The translations under genes were made by a program, and so were the position numbers. The notes under the pieces are model-generated. The model did no database searches. It was not told the origin of the DNA and was given only the letters and a program-made list of their open reading frames with translations. Of a DNA stretch of 64,000 nt, positions 22,880-36,594 are shown in pieces. The number at the start of each line of letters is the position of its first letter. Position 1 is the first letter of the stretch. The DNA is from Agrypnia vestita (taxonomy: Eukaryota > Arthropoda > Insecta > Trichoptera > Phryganeidae): assembly GCA_016648135.1 (NCBI GenBank), contig JADDOH010002122.1:186001-250000 (forward strand), written 5' to 3'.

Positions 22880-23864
22880 ATTTTGACAGCAAAATGCGAT
22901 TCCTGTGGCACTTCTACAACAGAAATGTTGAACAGTCTGTAAAATCATCACAAATAAGATTAAACATTATTAATTATTATTATACTTTTCATTGCATAAC
23001 GCTAGAAAATCATTGACGAAATTAACAAAACATTAAAATACTGAACATATATGATTTAATTAAAATTTAACCTCACTTGATAAATATTAGAATGTAAACA
23101 AATCCAATTGTTAAAAAACAGAATTACCTATCGGATTTATTTAAACCACTCTCTACATTGCGCTTTTACGAATTCATAGAAACAGGTTCGTTTTTATTAT
23201 ATATAAAAAAAAATAAACATTTAGTCCCCTTACTTTCTTTTTACGGTCAGATTGAGGATTTTAATAGCTCAAAAGTCTTAATAGTTTCCGGACAATGTAG
23301 ACCATTTTGAAAAAAAGACGCGCGTGAACTGGTTCAGTAGCTTATGAGTCTATAGAGGACACGCGTATTTGAACATTGCATTTTAAATATAAATATGGAC
23401 TACATGAGAGAACCTCCTTAGTGGGAGATTAATTTCAAATGATACCTTGCTGAAACGTCGCCTAAGTTTCCTCAGGGAAATCAAAATAGGGCCCACAACA
23501 TTATGCGAATTAAAAAATACAAGACGCAGTGTAAACGGTCGATTGGCATTTTTGATGAAACTTTGTTTAGTTAGTTGATTAAATTGACGTATCGAGTATT
23601 TCTCTTCCACTTTCAGAAACAATTGTGTCATAACAGAACGTGATAATTTAGGGTCATGCAGATTCCAGTTTAAATTTGCCAGATTGTAATCACCGAAGGC
23701 GATTCATTTTGCTTCCGGATATTTTACTTTTGATACTTCAAGATCTTCGTAGCGATTTTTGTAGATAGTGTACTGGCTAAAGAGGGATATAAAAAAACTA
23801 ATTATTAATTTTAAACTTTTAAACATAATCAAGATAAATAATTGTTCGACATTATAGTCTTGTC
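22880..23864. other. No gene recognised
   Basis: AT-rich sequence with a short GC-richer segment around 23270-23350 and chance minus-strand frames (23383-23631, 23704-23901). No motif or repeat assignment. Confidence 0.4.
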
Positions 23865-23971
23865 TCCTGTGTATAGTTTTCTGGGATATTCTACCGTGCA
23901 TATGTGACCTCTCTCAGGCCAGATAGGTCACATATACACAGCAGAATATCCCAGAAAATTATACACAGAAG
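23865..23971. mobile_element. Foldback element, family E, copy 2
   Basis: Arms of about 50 bases face each other with almost no loop: CTGTGTATAGTTTTCTGGGA with ATTCTACCGTG on the left and the reverse complement ending ATACACAG on the right. The central hammerhead-like cassette present in copy 1 (5061-5300) is absent here. Confidence 0.75.
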
Positions 23972-24063
23972 ATTAGATTCAATGTTTTTAAAACTTGATT
24001 CAAGAATTCAATTCACACTCACTCACACAAAACACAGCTCACCTCTAGATCATTACTTAACAT

Positions 24064-24401
24064 AAATTATATAAGTCTCACAGAGACGAAGCTAATATGG
24101 GAAACATGTAAGAAAAATTTAATGATATCATTACCATTATGGGAATTTCTATTTTTTTAACTGTAGGTGGCTATAGCATAGTCCCTTCAAATAGTTGAAT
24201 AAAGATAGATAAGGACCATACATATATAGAACTCTCAAAAATTTAATAATGTGTGGATGTTTTCACGGTGGAATTGATGAACGTGTAAAGGGATCACTTT
24301 TGCCAGCTAATAGAGGTCGTAAGCTCTGTGGCCACCCTGTAAAGACTTCCATACATGTTTCCTATATGAATAGCTCCATGTCTGTGAGACTTCTATAATT
24401 T
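24064..24401. mobile_element. TIR element, family T, copy 1 (338 bp)
   Basis: Left end AAATTATATAAGTCTCACAG and right end (reverse complement) AAATTATAGAAGTCTCACAG match over more than 40 bases including a GGAAACATGT inner word. The interior has TGTGGATGTTTTCACGGTGG, AATTGATGAACGTG, GATCACTT and TGTAAAGACTTCCATAC, which recur at 50371-50662, 58015-58185 and 59070-59245. Non-coding, superfamily unknown. Confidence 0.75.
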
Positions 24402-24574
24402 ATTTTAATTAATAATTATCCCTCTGTAATTGTGCTTTTTGAACATACATTTAAAAATATTATTGTTAGATCATTTGTAGTCTCGAAACCATTCCTTAAC
24501 CACTCTACCAGTAAAAACCTATAATTGGCTTTCATGTTTCCCATTCTTTGCATTTACTTTTTCACTATAAAATA

Positions 24575-24920
24575 ATTATCAAGCACTATGAAGAGGAAAA
24601 GGAACTAATAAATCATTGCCATAGAACTCGGCTAATCACAAACAGGCAACTCAATGTGAAAAAAATCAACAACTTCTACGAAGCAAGAACAACAGAGAAC
24701 ACAGTATCACGACTCTTCAACAAAATACCGGAGCACGTCAAGAATATCACCCAACCTACAAAGAGAGGAAGGGAAATAAGGAAATTCCTACTAAATAATT
24801 TTACCCTGGAAACATAAACAAAATATGCAATGTACTTAGGCAAGATAGTGGAAAAGAAACGTGCCCACAAACTGTACAAGGCTTGGCACGATCTAAAATA
24901 ATATAAAATCTCTATAAATT
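24575..24920 (+). mobile_element. LINE C-terminal fragment
   Basis: An open plus frame ends in NTVSRLFNKIPEHVKNITQ, then REIRKFLLNNF and a stop, followed by an A-rich tract near 24935. The LFNKIPEHVKN...IRKFLL pattern is typical of the last residues of jockey/CR1-like pol proteins. The fragment lacks RT catalytic motifs and is 5'-truncated. Confidence 0.55.
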
Positions 24921-25619
24921 TAACAATTAAAAATTAAAAAAAAAAACTAATGAATGGTTAGCTCTTGGTTTTACGTATAAATATTATAAAAAAAATAAAT
25001 TAACGTTGATCTGCTATGTTAATTTTAATTATTCAATTTATTTTTATACCAGTCATTTCAAGTATCTTGGTTAGTCGAGTTTATTTGTAGATTATATTTC
25101 TTTACCAAATCTCACATAAAATGATGTCTTCAAGTGATGTCCTCTTCCGATACATATAGTCTGAATATACAAGTCGAAATATACTCAGTAACGCTGTTAA
25201 ACATATTAGACTGGATTTATACACTTACCTCTTACCTTTACTACGTGTTGTACTTTACACTTACCCTTACTACGTGTTGTAACCAAGTTTTTGTGCATTG
25301 GGTATGTCAAATTGTACTTTCTTATAGCATACTAACCATCATAAATTTTGATGTTTGCGGCGGAAGTAGGTAGAAAGGATAGAATGTAATACTTTAGTGT
25401 TCTGTCTTCTTATGGATGCTTGTAATTTTTTTTAGTGCTCAATAATGTTTTATTTTTTATTTTAAAAATATTTTTTGCAATGGTTTAAGGTAAGCAGAAA
25501 TATTGAGTGAGACTCTATTCACTGTTCTAATAAAGGAAAATCAGATTTTTGTGAGTTGGACTCGCACTGCACATAAGTATTTTTTAAAACTACTTTCGAC
25601 ACACATCCTCTTATCAGAA

Positions 25620-26110
25620 AATTATTGTCAACTGCGAGATCATGCTGCCCGACGATTGCTACTCGTAGCATCACCTAGCTACGTAGCTCGTTTCTCTCTA
25701 CGCCATACGACCAATCTCCAACCTGCAGTAGCTACGACATCAAACACATTCGCTATGTCGCTCATCTCATATTCCTCGATATGCCTCCAGTCTCCAATCC
25801 ATCGATCATTGTCAGCCACATCGCTCCACTGGCCTCGCAACATAAATCGGCACCCGATATCTCCAGTTTGCAGTACCATCATCTTCATCAACCTCACCGT
25901 AATACACCGCTAACATCCAGAGTCCACCAGTATCTCCCACTTCACGACACTGGTCTCTATACTCAAACGGCGTTCGAGTATAGAGACCGGTGTCGTTCGA
26001 CGCTCGAAGACCATCCGTCGCCAACACCACAGGGACCCCGGTTCGTCGACCTGAAGCAACCAGCTGACGACCGAGTAATCTATCAAGGTCGAACGATAAA
26101 CACACAATGT
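25620..26110. other. GC-richer block with 20-bp inverted repeat, unassigned
   Basis: This block is richer in G/C than its flanks and keeps frames open on both strands (plus 25503-25913 and 25781-26191; minus 25679-25897 and 25812-26105), none with a recognisable domain. Arms at 25945-25964 and 25976-25995 (CGACACTGGTCTCTATACTC / GAGTATAGAGACCGGTGTCG) form a hairpin with one G-T pair. It may be a retroelement end or a degraded gene; I cannot decide. Confidence 0.35.
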
Positions 26111-26769
26111 AAATCGAAAATAAATAAACAATATAAAACTGACCGCGGATTTCTATTCATATCAGCTGTTTTTCATCCTGTAATTGTATAAAAGTGGAAT
26201 CCGAGACCTCAAACTTGTTCAAGGAGATGGCTAATAGATCTGAGTAGAGTAAGAATTATAACGTAGCCGAGTGCCTCATAAATATTAAGAAGTCCATTGA
26301 AGAAGTTAAAATTTCCTGCATAATATTATCTTTCTGAAAAATTAATTGGACTGAGATTTAACATAACACTCACTTGTAATTTTTAAATTATGTTTTAGAG
26401 AATATTTTTATGCTAGCATGGGATAAAGGATAAAGGGATCTAAATTTTATGGGATTGAGAATGTACATTATTGAGTCTTGCGAGGTAGAGCTCAGCGTAG
26501 ATGGAGTTCGCTGAAAAACTACCTGAAACTGAAAACATCGAAAAAATCATTAAAAAAGATAGCTTTGTAAAAAACTGAACTGACTTCTAAATTATTAAAA
26601 GAGTTATTTTTCATTGCCAAATCAATTAAAAGATAAAATCAATCATCAAATATTTCATTTTAACATAATTCTCCAAAACATATTTGTATGGATATATTTA
26701 CAAGAAGTCAAACATCTGAGAGTCTCTAAAAGTAAACTGAAAATAAAGAAGGAATCATTGTTGCTGGAT

Positions 26770-27760
26770 TAATAAGGTGCAAAAATGTCTAAAAGAGAAG
26801 AAAACTGCTTTCAGAAACTGGTCAAACTATAAATGCGATAGCGAGAAAAAGCAACTTCTTATAGTGTATAAGCAAGTCAAAAAGACAGCAAAGAAACTAG
26901 TTGCATCTGCACAACATGAGGCATTGAAAGAGCTGTATGACTTAAAAACACCTAATGGGGTGCAAAGAATATACAAAATCGCAGCACACAGGAAAGAAAG
27001 GGTCAAATGTATTATGACACCCAAATACATAGAAGACACTGATACAAGACGGTGACGGTTGATCAGAGACGAAATCAAAATATGCGAAAGATGGAAAGAT
27101 TATATTATTTTTCTACATTATTGAACGAAGAATTTTCACGAACAACTAATATGTCAGAGTGACCAGTGCTGGGACTTGTTGAAGAAATCACTCCGATAGA
27201 AGTTAAAGCAACCATATCACAAATGAAAATGGGGGAAAGCAGTGGGGCCAGACAGAATTATGGAAAGAATGGGGAAGTGGGACATAAATGGCTGTGCAAC
27301 CTTTGTAATAAAACTGGAAAATCAATGCCAGAAAGCTTTAGGAAGGCATCTTCTTCCATTTTACAAAAAACTAAGGGAGACTCCAGAAAGTGCGACAATT
27401 GTACAGGAATAAAGCCATGAAAATACATGAAAGGGTTATCAACACACGAATTAGGAATATTGTAAAAATACACGGCGATCAATGCGGCTTTGTGTCGGGG
27501 AAATCAATAATAGATGCTTCAAACGTAGTCAAAACAAATAGTTGAAAAATATCGAGATGCAAAAAATGGCTTACACTTGGAGCTTCATCGACAGTCAACC
27601 AGAGGAAGACCAAAGAACTCCTGGATGACTCAATGCTCCAAAATATTACAGATAGACGGCCTGGATGGAAGCGATACCCAGAACCAGTAATAAGAAGGTA
27701 TGACCTGAGAACGAGAAGAGCCGACCCCAACAGCCTACCTGGGCAACGAGACAGTGCAAT
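26770..27760 (+). mobile_element. RTE-like LINE pol fragment, decayed
   Basis: The frame at 26777-27055 has the K/R-rich linker seen between endonuclease and RT in RTE-like pol: KEKKTAFRNW, KKTAKKLVASAQHEALKELY, then IYKIAAHRKE. Next come EITPIEVKATISQMKMGES (EV..A...MK.GK) at 27166, then KGDSRKCDN and TGIKP (normally CNNYRGIKLL), then IVKIHGDQCGFVSGKSIIDA in a third frame. A C-terminal RRADPNSLPGQRD follows near 27720. The catalytic FADD region is missing, so it is internally deleted. Confidence 0.75.
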
Positions 27761-30700
27761 GAAGAAGAAAAAGACATATTTGTATAGATATAGTTCGGTA
27801 TTCACAGTTTTGCTATTTGTGGCTATTTCTAGAAACTCATTACTGTAGTTTACAAAAAATTTAACTTACAGTTTTTAATAACTGCAAATTTTGTTATTAT
27901 TTTTGTTGAATATTTACCTATATTATCGTTGAAGAATATGATAGCAAGCATACTCAGTGCCATACCTGCATTGTATGAGAGAAAGACACTTACTTAAGAT
28001 AACATATTTGTGTAAATTCTGAATATCCAACATCATTTTAAATATCTCGACTCTACACACTTGTTTAATAATAATATCCGTTTTATGCAGCTCTTATATC
28101 TACGGGGTGTAATGTTTTGATAAGGGCGTTCGTGTTACATGATTAAAATACGGGGAGAATTTGTGGAAAATTGAGCTTTTGATATAAAATAAGAATACTG
28201 ATTCGGGATAAATTAAAAAAATACTTTTACATTTTCTGGCTGAGGCATTTATTTTACATATATATCATATTTGATGTTGTCTTTATCAATAGTAATATGT
28301 ATAATTGTTATTACATTAAATTATTTAATACATTTCAGTAACATAGTTTCAGATTACTACATAATACTTTTAATCTTTCCCAAACATAGCAACACCAGAC
28401 TCCTTCTCGAATTACCTCTTACAAATATATACACTAAATTTACGTAAATAAAAAAATAAATATAATAATGTAAATAAACAATACTTTTTTTACTCAATTA
28501 CATAGGTCTTTCAAATCTAAATAACTTATTCTGAATAAGTATACACTATTTCAGTCATATTTAAATAAATAAAACAAAAAATATTTAAGAAGAAGGGAAT
28601 GAAACAAAATTGTAATAATATAAACATAAATACTAAAGATAATATAGAAATAATATAAAATATGATTTGTCTTCTTAAAGAGATTATAATATGGACATTA
28701 GAATACATTAAGCGTTATATTATTCTTCACACATTTCAGATAGAAAATTTACGAAGTTAAAATTAATTCAAATCCTAGCAACATTTCTCAATTGTGAACC
28801 ATAACAGTGTATTTACATAAATTATAACAATCTGTAAAATTACTATATATAATTGTTGAAATATCCGGCAGCAAAAAATACAATGTTTTAATAATTGATA
28901 CAGTGATGTTCTATACATTTTTATAAATATCTCGTGAATAATAATAATACATATTTATGTATTTAAGTATACACGCACATATATACACACATTAGAAGCT
29001 TTAATCTGTATCGGTGATGAAAAGTTATAATTTTAGTCAAGCTTTAAAAAAATATTTTCTGATACGAAGTAATGAGTCTGAGTAAAGAGTGGCGTTGTAA
29101 AACATCGAAGTTTAATGGAATTGCTGATATAACTGTATCAGTGTATTTTTGGATCACATTTCAAAATAGTTCATAGGGTGTTAAAGGCTTAGCATACTAG
29201 AAGTAAACCAAAAAATTACGAATAAAATAAAGGATTTATTTTATTCATGGGATTAATTTTTAACTTTTTGTCCAAACAAGGTGCAGAGATCGTCGATCAA
29301 AAATCTTATTAGCTTAAATAAGTATACAAATTTTGTAAATTGGAATGTTTCTTGACATAGACATTTACATGAATACTAAAAATATTTTACTGGAGTGTTT
29401 TTTGAAAACATTAAAGATTATATAAATTGTAACGTGCATTCATAATATGAATGTGCATACACTAGCAGTTACATCTAATTACAATATAAAAAGTGTGCGA
29501 CGTGCATTGTGCCACCGGGTATCGTCATATCATAAGTAAGCACTTTTTATGAATTCTCTCTTAATATCACTTTTCGACTATGTAGGTACTCAGAACTGAT
29601 TAAATTTAATATCCAATATATCATAATCACTCGAAACAATAGTACGCACAATTGTTGTAGCAGCGAGGCCAAGCTATTTCTTTACAAAACCAGTTAATGT
29701 GTTTGCTCAGCTCTATCCGATAATTTAGTGAAGCTGGCTTAATTAACATTTTACTGACGCAAGCCAAGTAGAATCTTACAGTTAAAAGTCAATTTTTCAA
29801 TTGTATTTTACCCTGTGCTATTAAATGGATTCAGGTTTTATTTGATTATCGATTAATAAAGTAATACTCAAGAAATAACAAATGGCGATTAGACAATCAC
29901 CAATGGGCTTAAATAAAGGATTGCTTTACAACATTTAGAGCTTTTCATCTCATCAAGATGTGTTTTCATTTATTGCCAAAATTCCTTACCCCAATAATGT
30001 TGAATTTATAAGAACCGTAGCAGGATAGAGCGATTCCCCGGCTCTTAGGTACAGTGACATACATTTAGTATTATTATTTACTACCTATAAGAGATACTTA
30101 ATTATACAAATGCTGTATCACGTACACGTTAGCGCCTCGAACAGCATTGGTAAACTTTTTTATAAAAAGTTACACTTTATCATGCACTCATTTAATTCAC
30201 ATAACCGTTTACTTCACACGATATTTATCGAGTGTCGAAGAAAGATCGAAATTTTTTTTAATGTATCTGTATTTGTAAAACTAAAAGTATGTAGTAGTAA
30301 AATAAAGTATTTTTTAATTAACCTCAAAAACAAGCGGACACATTGACGCCGTGTACTCTGATACAGATTTGTGGCAGGACTTTTTACAGTGCAGTTTTTT
30401 GAAAAACATATTCGTGTTTATGCTGATGAGAAAATGTTAATATGGTCATATTTAACATCTAAAAAATTTCGCATCAAAAATTAGGTGAATATGTTACTAC
30501 CTTTTTAAATAAATCGCCACAAGGCTTACTTACAAGCACTTGCAGAGAAGTGATCAAACATAAAAAATTGCAAGTGTCTCCCATGCCATTTGTTATTGAT
30601 TTGTAGATAAAAAAAAATTTAAATAGCATTTTATGTTACTAATAATCTGTCGGTTTATCGACACAGAATCGCTGAGGTTCTAAGGAAAATTTTTAAATTA

Positions 30701-32904
30701 ATTTGTTTATTCTTCAAACGAACATATTTTTCAACAAACATTACGTGTTAACAATATTCTATGTTACATTAGGTTAGTATCACAATTAATTGCAGTGCAT
30801 ATAAACAGGCTTTAAGTGCTTTATAACTTATAAATACACTTTATTTACAGGTACTTGCTGACAATGCGTAAGTAAGTTAATATTGACAATCAAATTTTAC
30901 GCAGCAATGCTTTAGAAAGCTTGCTTGAAATAAAAAAAATATATATTTTCAACGTGAAATATCGACGGCCCAGACGAGAATGGTGATCACATTGATTCAT
31001 TTCGATAAATTCATGCTGAAAGTAAATACAAACTTTTCCAATCAAAATTTTCAAAACTGTTGTTATTTGATTGAATTATTATTTGGGCGGCCATGAATCG
31101 GGTACTTTAAGATTACCAATCGAAACGCGCAAATAGAAAATATTTCAGATGCTCTATTCAGAAAATTTGGATTACATTTTAATTAAAATCTCTCATCTCT
31201 CAGTACACGCTCGTATCCACATTTTCGTATGGGCAATCGATGATGACCGGTTAAAAATTACAGAATATAATAATAATTAACCATTTATACCCTAAGAAAA
31301 CAGATTTGTGTATTAAAAGATTTTTTTTGACAAATACGAGACCAATTTTCAACAAAAAATGACCGAATATGAAAGTTTGTTTTTAAAACTGATAAAATAT
31401 GGTAATTTGCGTTGTAAGTAAAATGAAAAAATATCGAATTAAAATAAATATTTTATGATACTAACGGAAACAACTGTCAACATTCATTATAATAGTTAGG
31501 TATAATAATATATTTTAATATAAATTGGTGTCGGTGCATATCAGTGCAAAATATTAACAATAGGTACATATAGGTATATAGATTAATGTTAAAAAATAAA
31601 TGCATATACAAACTAAACAAGTTTGGTGCATGTAAGTGTTAAACACTTATATTTATTACTTGATATCAAATGTGGTTATTTACATAAAAGTAAATAGAGT
31701 TTCCCATTCTCATTTACAATAAGTACTCAATTACACATAGGTACAAATCCATCGCTAGTTTCATCGAGTAAACTGAACAGTACGAATAATATTAGGAAAA
31801 CAAAAATAGATGATAGAGAAATATATATTTATGTAGAAACATTATTTGACTAGCGGTTTGATCGTATTAAGGTAAATAAATTATGTAAACAATCAATATA
31901 ATCTCAGGATGAGCAGAATATTTGCTCATTCTCTTAAACATCAAATGCTCTTGAGATTCAGATTAGAACCTGGGTATTTATTAACGTTTTAATTTACGGA
32001 GAAACGAGTGCGAAAATAAAGCACCGCCAAAAATATTATTTCAATATAATATATTTAATTAGAGTGTTTTTGAAATGCCATATAGGATATCCTTGAAATA
32101 TTAACATTTCGAAGATAGACAAAGATACAATATTAAAAAATTATTAAATTTAGCTCACAAAAAAAGACAAGATATGAGCTTAAAGTGTGCACGTGGTAAA
32201 TAAGTTGCGTTTTTTTTTAGAAAGACTTTTAGATATGATATCAAAATTTATAGTTGTTACATGACGCAAGTGTATTTTTAAAAGGTGTGTTATATTACCT
32301 ATTATAGCGTTGTATTAACAGAATTTAAAATATTTGGAATAACACAGTATTGGGTTTAAATTTAGCAAACTGTTGATGACCTTATTTTTCTTATTTAGTA
32401 CTTTCGGATGTTTCCTTGGAAGTTGTTCGAAGTGATTTCCTAGGCATTTTTTAACATTGAGTCTACACAGAGATACGATAATATTTTGTACTCATTACAT
32501 TATTATCCGCAATTAAATAATCTCATTAAAAAACCTCCCTTATGAAATCAGGTTGATTATATTAATTATACAGTTAAAATGGTTAGAGTCTCTTCTGTAT
32601 TATCTGTACTCTGTTTTCTGTTTCGACATCCAGTACTCATAAAACATGACGTTTAATTTGAAAGTTTTATGTACTTTAACTACGAGATCAGAATACAGAT
32701 GAAACATCCTTCAATCTCATAGTATAAGTTCAAGAAAAGCTTTCCTCTTCTTTTCATTCACTATCGATGAAACAGGTCATCCCTAAAGCGAATCATTGAA
32801 CAATGTGATGTTATCGGTAATTAAGAATATGGCAATATGTCATCTATAAAAAAATGTACATTTTTTGTATACAGACCGCTACTAACGAATATATTTTTGA
32901 ACAA

Positions 32905-32998
32905 AATCACGGGTGGGGACAGTCGGTGGCTCAGGATGACGTTAGCTTCGTTAAATTTCCGTGACGTCATCACCCGGGAGTCCCCAGGCGGGATTTTG
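32905..32998. repeat. Imperfect long hairpin
   Basis: ACAAAATCACGGGTGGGGAC on the left faces the reverse complement of GTCCCCAGGCGGGATTTTGT on the right; GATGACGT and ACGTCATC pair further in. It resembles the foldback elements elsewhere in the window but has no sequence in common that I can see. Confidence 0.6.
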
Positions 32999-35438
32999 TC
33001 AAAGATGAATTTAAATATACAATAAAATAGCCTTATTTCCAGAACGTTATTAACACTGTAAATTTAAAAAAAAAATATATATGAAGCACTTTTTTTATTA
33101 ATATTATAAAGTGAATCAATAAAAATTAATAAATTCAAGAAAATACATTTAATTCACGATTTGGTAAAGTTGTTTTAAATTTTACATCATAACCGATAAA
33201 GTCACAGAGTCCAGCCTCCTGATCGCTTCAATGATGAGCATTCGTCAATAAAGGACCAATTTTTATCCCATTCGTTTTCGAAACAGATACACTCTCATAT
33301 TCATCCACACGAGAATCATTCAAACGTCGTTATTTAGTAAAAATGTTCCTTCTTACTTGTACGAAAATATCTACTTTGATTTGACATATAAATTACGCAA
33401 AATACACATATTTGTAGAATAATATATTTTTTTAATGTTATTAATGTAGTAAATAGACATCTATTTTGTATCTAATACAAATTTACTAATCTTATTTCGA
33501 GCCAACAGAGCTTAGATCGATCACATACTAATATCGTTTGACAATTAGTTAATTCGGAAACACCTTTCAATTTCTTTTCTAAACCTTCGCTCACAAACAT
33601 AACGCTATATATTTTTTTGTTGTTTTTTTTCATTAAATTTTAAGCCAAAAATACCATTCATTATTTTTTTTAAACTTTATGTGCAATAGTTCTACAATAA
33701 CGTGATTTACAACTTGGATAATTAACCTATTTTAATAAATTCTAATTACCTACATCTATCAAATATACAAGAAGAAACATTATGTGTTTTGAACATAAAT
33801 AATGACGTTTTTTATCTTAACCATCATTCTTTTACCGACATCTTGTCACATTTGTTAATGAGTACTGGTATCCAAACTAGGAAACAAAGTCGTTACATTG
33901 TTAAATGAGACAGAAAGATTTTAAATTTTTAGGTAGGTACTTGCCTATCATTTTCAGATATTGTAATCGTAATTAATAAATTATTACATTTATTATTATT
34001 GAATAGAGGTGAATTCAATGATGAGATTATATTGAAAGTAGTAAAATAGAAATTGCCATTGGTACCAACCCACGGTCCATAATTTTAATAAGTGCGTGCG
34101 TATGATTTTTTTTATTTGTATATTTTCAGATAATTTTACTGTATTTTTCATGACAAGACGACTTTGCGATATGAAAATAGGCCTCAGAAACGGGTTTTAG
34201 AAATAGGCTAATGCAAATTTTTAATCTTTATTACGTCATTGCTTATCGCAAGGGGGCGAGATGGAGATTCATCATTCAGGAGTAAGTTAGCCCTGCCGGT
34301 GTTCAGTGCCCTCCAGGGAAATTCCTCGATTCCCTTCAGAGGAAGTACACAAGCCGACGAACAATTACGGAGGCTTTCGTAGGAAAACTTTGCCAGGAAA
34401 AATACGCTTTTCATTTTGACACTAGAAATCGATGTAGCGTTTTTATTATCACTCCGTATAGGAAATAAACGCAAGATAGAAAAGGTCACCAAGTCGCGTG
34501 TAATATTCAATGCACTGACTTCATTTTATGGTCAAGAAATTTTCCACTCGTGTTATTCAGCATAATTGTTTAAACGCGCTTATAAATATATACACGCATA
34601 CATCTGATTTAAAAAAAATCAAATTTATGTGTACGTATAACATGTCAATGTACTTGACAATTTCATCCCTCATTATATGGGGGCCTTTTCAGCGGAGCCA
34701 ATTTCCGCCCTCTGACTGTTCCGACGTATTTTCGAAACGAGGCAGGTGAATTAAAAATTGCCAAATTTAGATTACCATATTGGAAAATTGAAATAAATAT
34801 TTCCGAACGGGAATTTCCTTAGCGGGCCAAAAGCGATACTGGCGGTGTCTTTTTGACGAATTTAGACATAATTAATAAAATTAGTCTTTTTGAAACGGAA
34901 GTTTGCTCCGTGTTTACGAAAATAATTTCAGACAAGACAGTATATTTGAAGTAAATCCGAAGATTAAAAAAATCCGTTAAAGCAATCGTTGAATCCGAAG
35001 CAAATTGTTTGATTTCAGAAATGGACAAGTCCACCTGGAAATTAGGTAATATTTCATAAATTTATTTTACAAAGGGATGTGCGTGCAAAACAGTGGATAC
35101 AAACATTATCGTACAAGAAAATAATAAAAGCTTATACGTAAATACTAAAGATTATTACAGACATTTTAAGCTTACGTAAATAAAATAATGATAATGGAAA
35201 TAACGCTCAATAAGTAATACAGTAAATGATTTAATAAGAAAATATTCTACTTAATATTCTAGAGCACTTTATTCATAAATCCTTTATTTATATCATAACT
35301 AAACGTCGTCAATAAAATGTGTGTGTGTAATTAGTGTCACTTATTCGCAACCAGCAATCTATTGAACTGTTAGCAATTGAGGATAACGGTATTACATGAC
35401 AGGGTATTTTTAAAATAAACCTCTCTGCTCCAACCTCG

Positions 35439-35489
35439 CGTGAGCTAAGGACCCTCCCTTTTGTAGAAAGGGCGCCGCAGTGGCTCACG
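35439..35489. repeat. GC-rich hairpin
   Basis: CGTGAGC (35439-35445) pairs with GCTCACG (35483-35489), and CCCTTT pairs with AAAGGG around TGTAG in the middle, with unpaired bases between. It lies in the repeat-poor flank of jeb. Length and mismatches do not by themselves indicate a microRNA. Confidence 0.55.
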
Positions 35490-36155
35490 TGTTAGTCTAT
35501 GAATCTATCATATTATTTATTCTATTTAAATACTTTAAGTTATAATAGTTAATACAAACAAGTGTTGAACAATTATAGCTGCCATAATTCTGAGATAGTT
35601 TGTATAATTCTATCATCATTTGCCGATCCGATTAAGAGATCTGTTTTTTACATATATATCATTTACTATACTTAAATTCACTTTGGCTCAGGGAAAAATG
35701 AAATTTTTTAATTTTATAGGAAAATAAACATTAGAAAATGTAATATGTCTTCCAAACTTGGATATTCTCACGAGAGAACTATAAAAATAGTGTGATAGAA
35801 AAAGGCGGTTCTCAACGCGCCCGAGTCAAAGATAAGACCTCCCCTATCGATAGTTTGTTTACAAATGCTAGCTTACGCGCTTTAGTCTACTACAGTACTC
35901 TCCCGCCTGCCCCGTCCGACTCGTCTCGTAAAGCGATATGTTTTTGAAAAATATATTTGCTCGCACTTAGGCCGAGAAATCGTTGACAGCAAACACGTTC
36001 CACGAAAAGCAAAAAGTAGTTTTAAAATAATTTATAAAAAATATACATCAGTTCATCAAAAATAATTCAGTGTCCATTTCCGCGATAGTTCGAGATTACG
36101 AGATCTCCCGCATTAGCTAGTCGTATGAAACCCTCTACATTCGTGGCATCTTTAG

Positions 36156-36283
36156 CCAGACATTATTTTTAGGTGAGAAACCCAAGACGTTCACTGTATT
36201 TCTAGCTAACAAACACCAGACGTTTACTGCATTTCTTGATAAGAAACACCAGACATTCACCGCGAGTCTAGCTAAAAAAATTA
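36156..36283. repeat. 33-bp degenerate tandem repeat, ~3.5 units
   Basis: AGACGTTCACTG, AGACGTTTACTG and AGACATTCACCG recur at 36185, 36218 and 36251, each followed by a TTTCTAGCTA-like word and AACACC, with a truncated unit before. 33 bases is a multiple of three but stops (TAG, TAA) interrupt. Confidence 0.65.
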
Positions 36284-36556
36284 TAAAAATCTTTTCAGTC
36301 TTTCTGCGTCCACTGTTCTATTGAAATAATTTGCTCTGGAAGTTTACATAGGAAGTAACTCCAGTGTTGTTTTGCAGTACAAATATTATTACTAATAGTG
36401 AATTGTTTTATATTAATATACCTATCTAAACACCTTAACAAATAATCCATAAAATAAAAAAAACAAGGTTACATGGATAATCTAGAATGCTTTAGAAATG
36501 AAAATTTTATATATGTATCAAAATTATATTTGAAAACGAAATATAAAAATATACTT

Positions 36557-36594
36557 TTTATTAAAAATTGTAGAGAACTCTGTACGGATTTATT
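36557..36594 (-). terminator. Candidate polyadenylation signals for jeb
   Basis: On the minus strand AATAAA occurs at 36594-36589 and 36562-36557; these are the nearest AATAAA words I find downstream of the jeb stop codon, giving a 3' untranslated region of roughly 0.6 kb if used. Such words are common in AT-rich DNA, so this is only a candidate. Confidence 0.3.

Larger units (their letters stand above)
28000..36150. other. Repeat-poor AT-rich block, no gene recognised
   Basis: About 8 kb downstream (minus-strand sense) of the last jeb exon with no LINE, SINE, LTR or TIR element that I recognise and only chance frames. A long imperfect inverted repeat is at 32905-32998 and a GC-rich hairpin at 35439-35489. 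It could hold part of a long 3' untranslated region, regulatory DNA or an intron of a neighbour, but nothing proves that. Confidence 0.4.
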
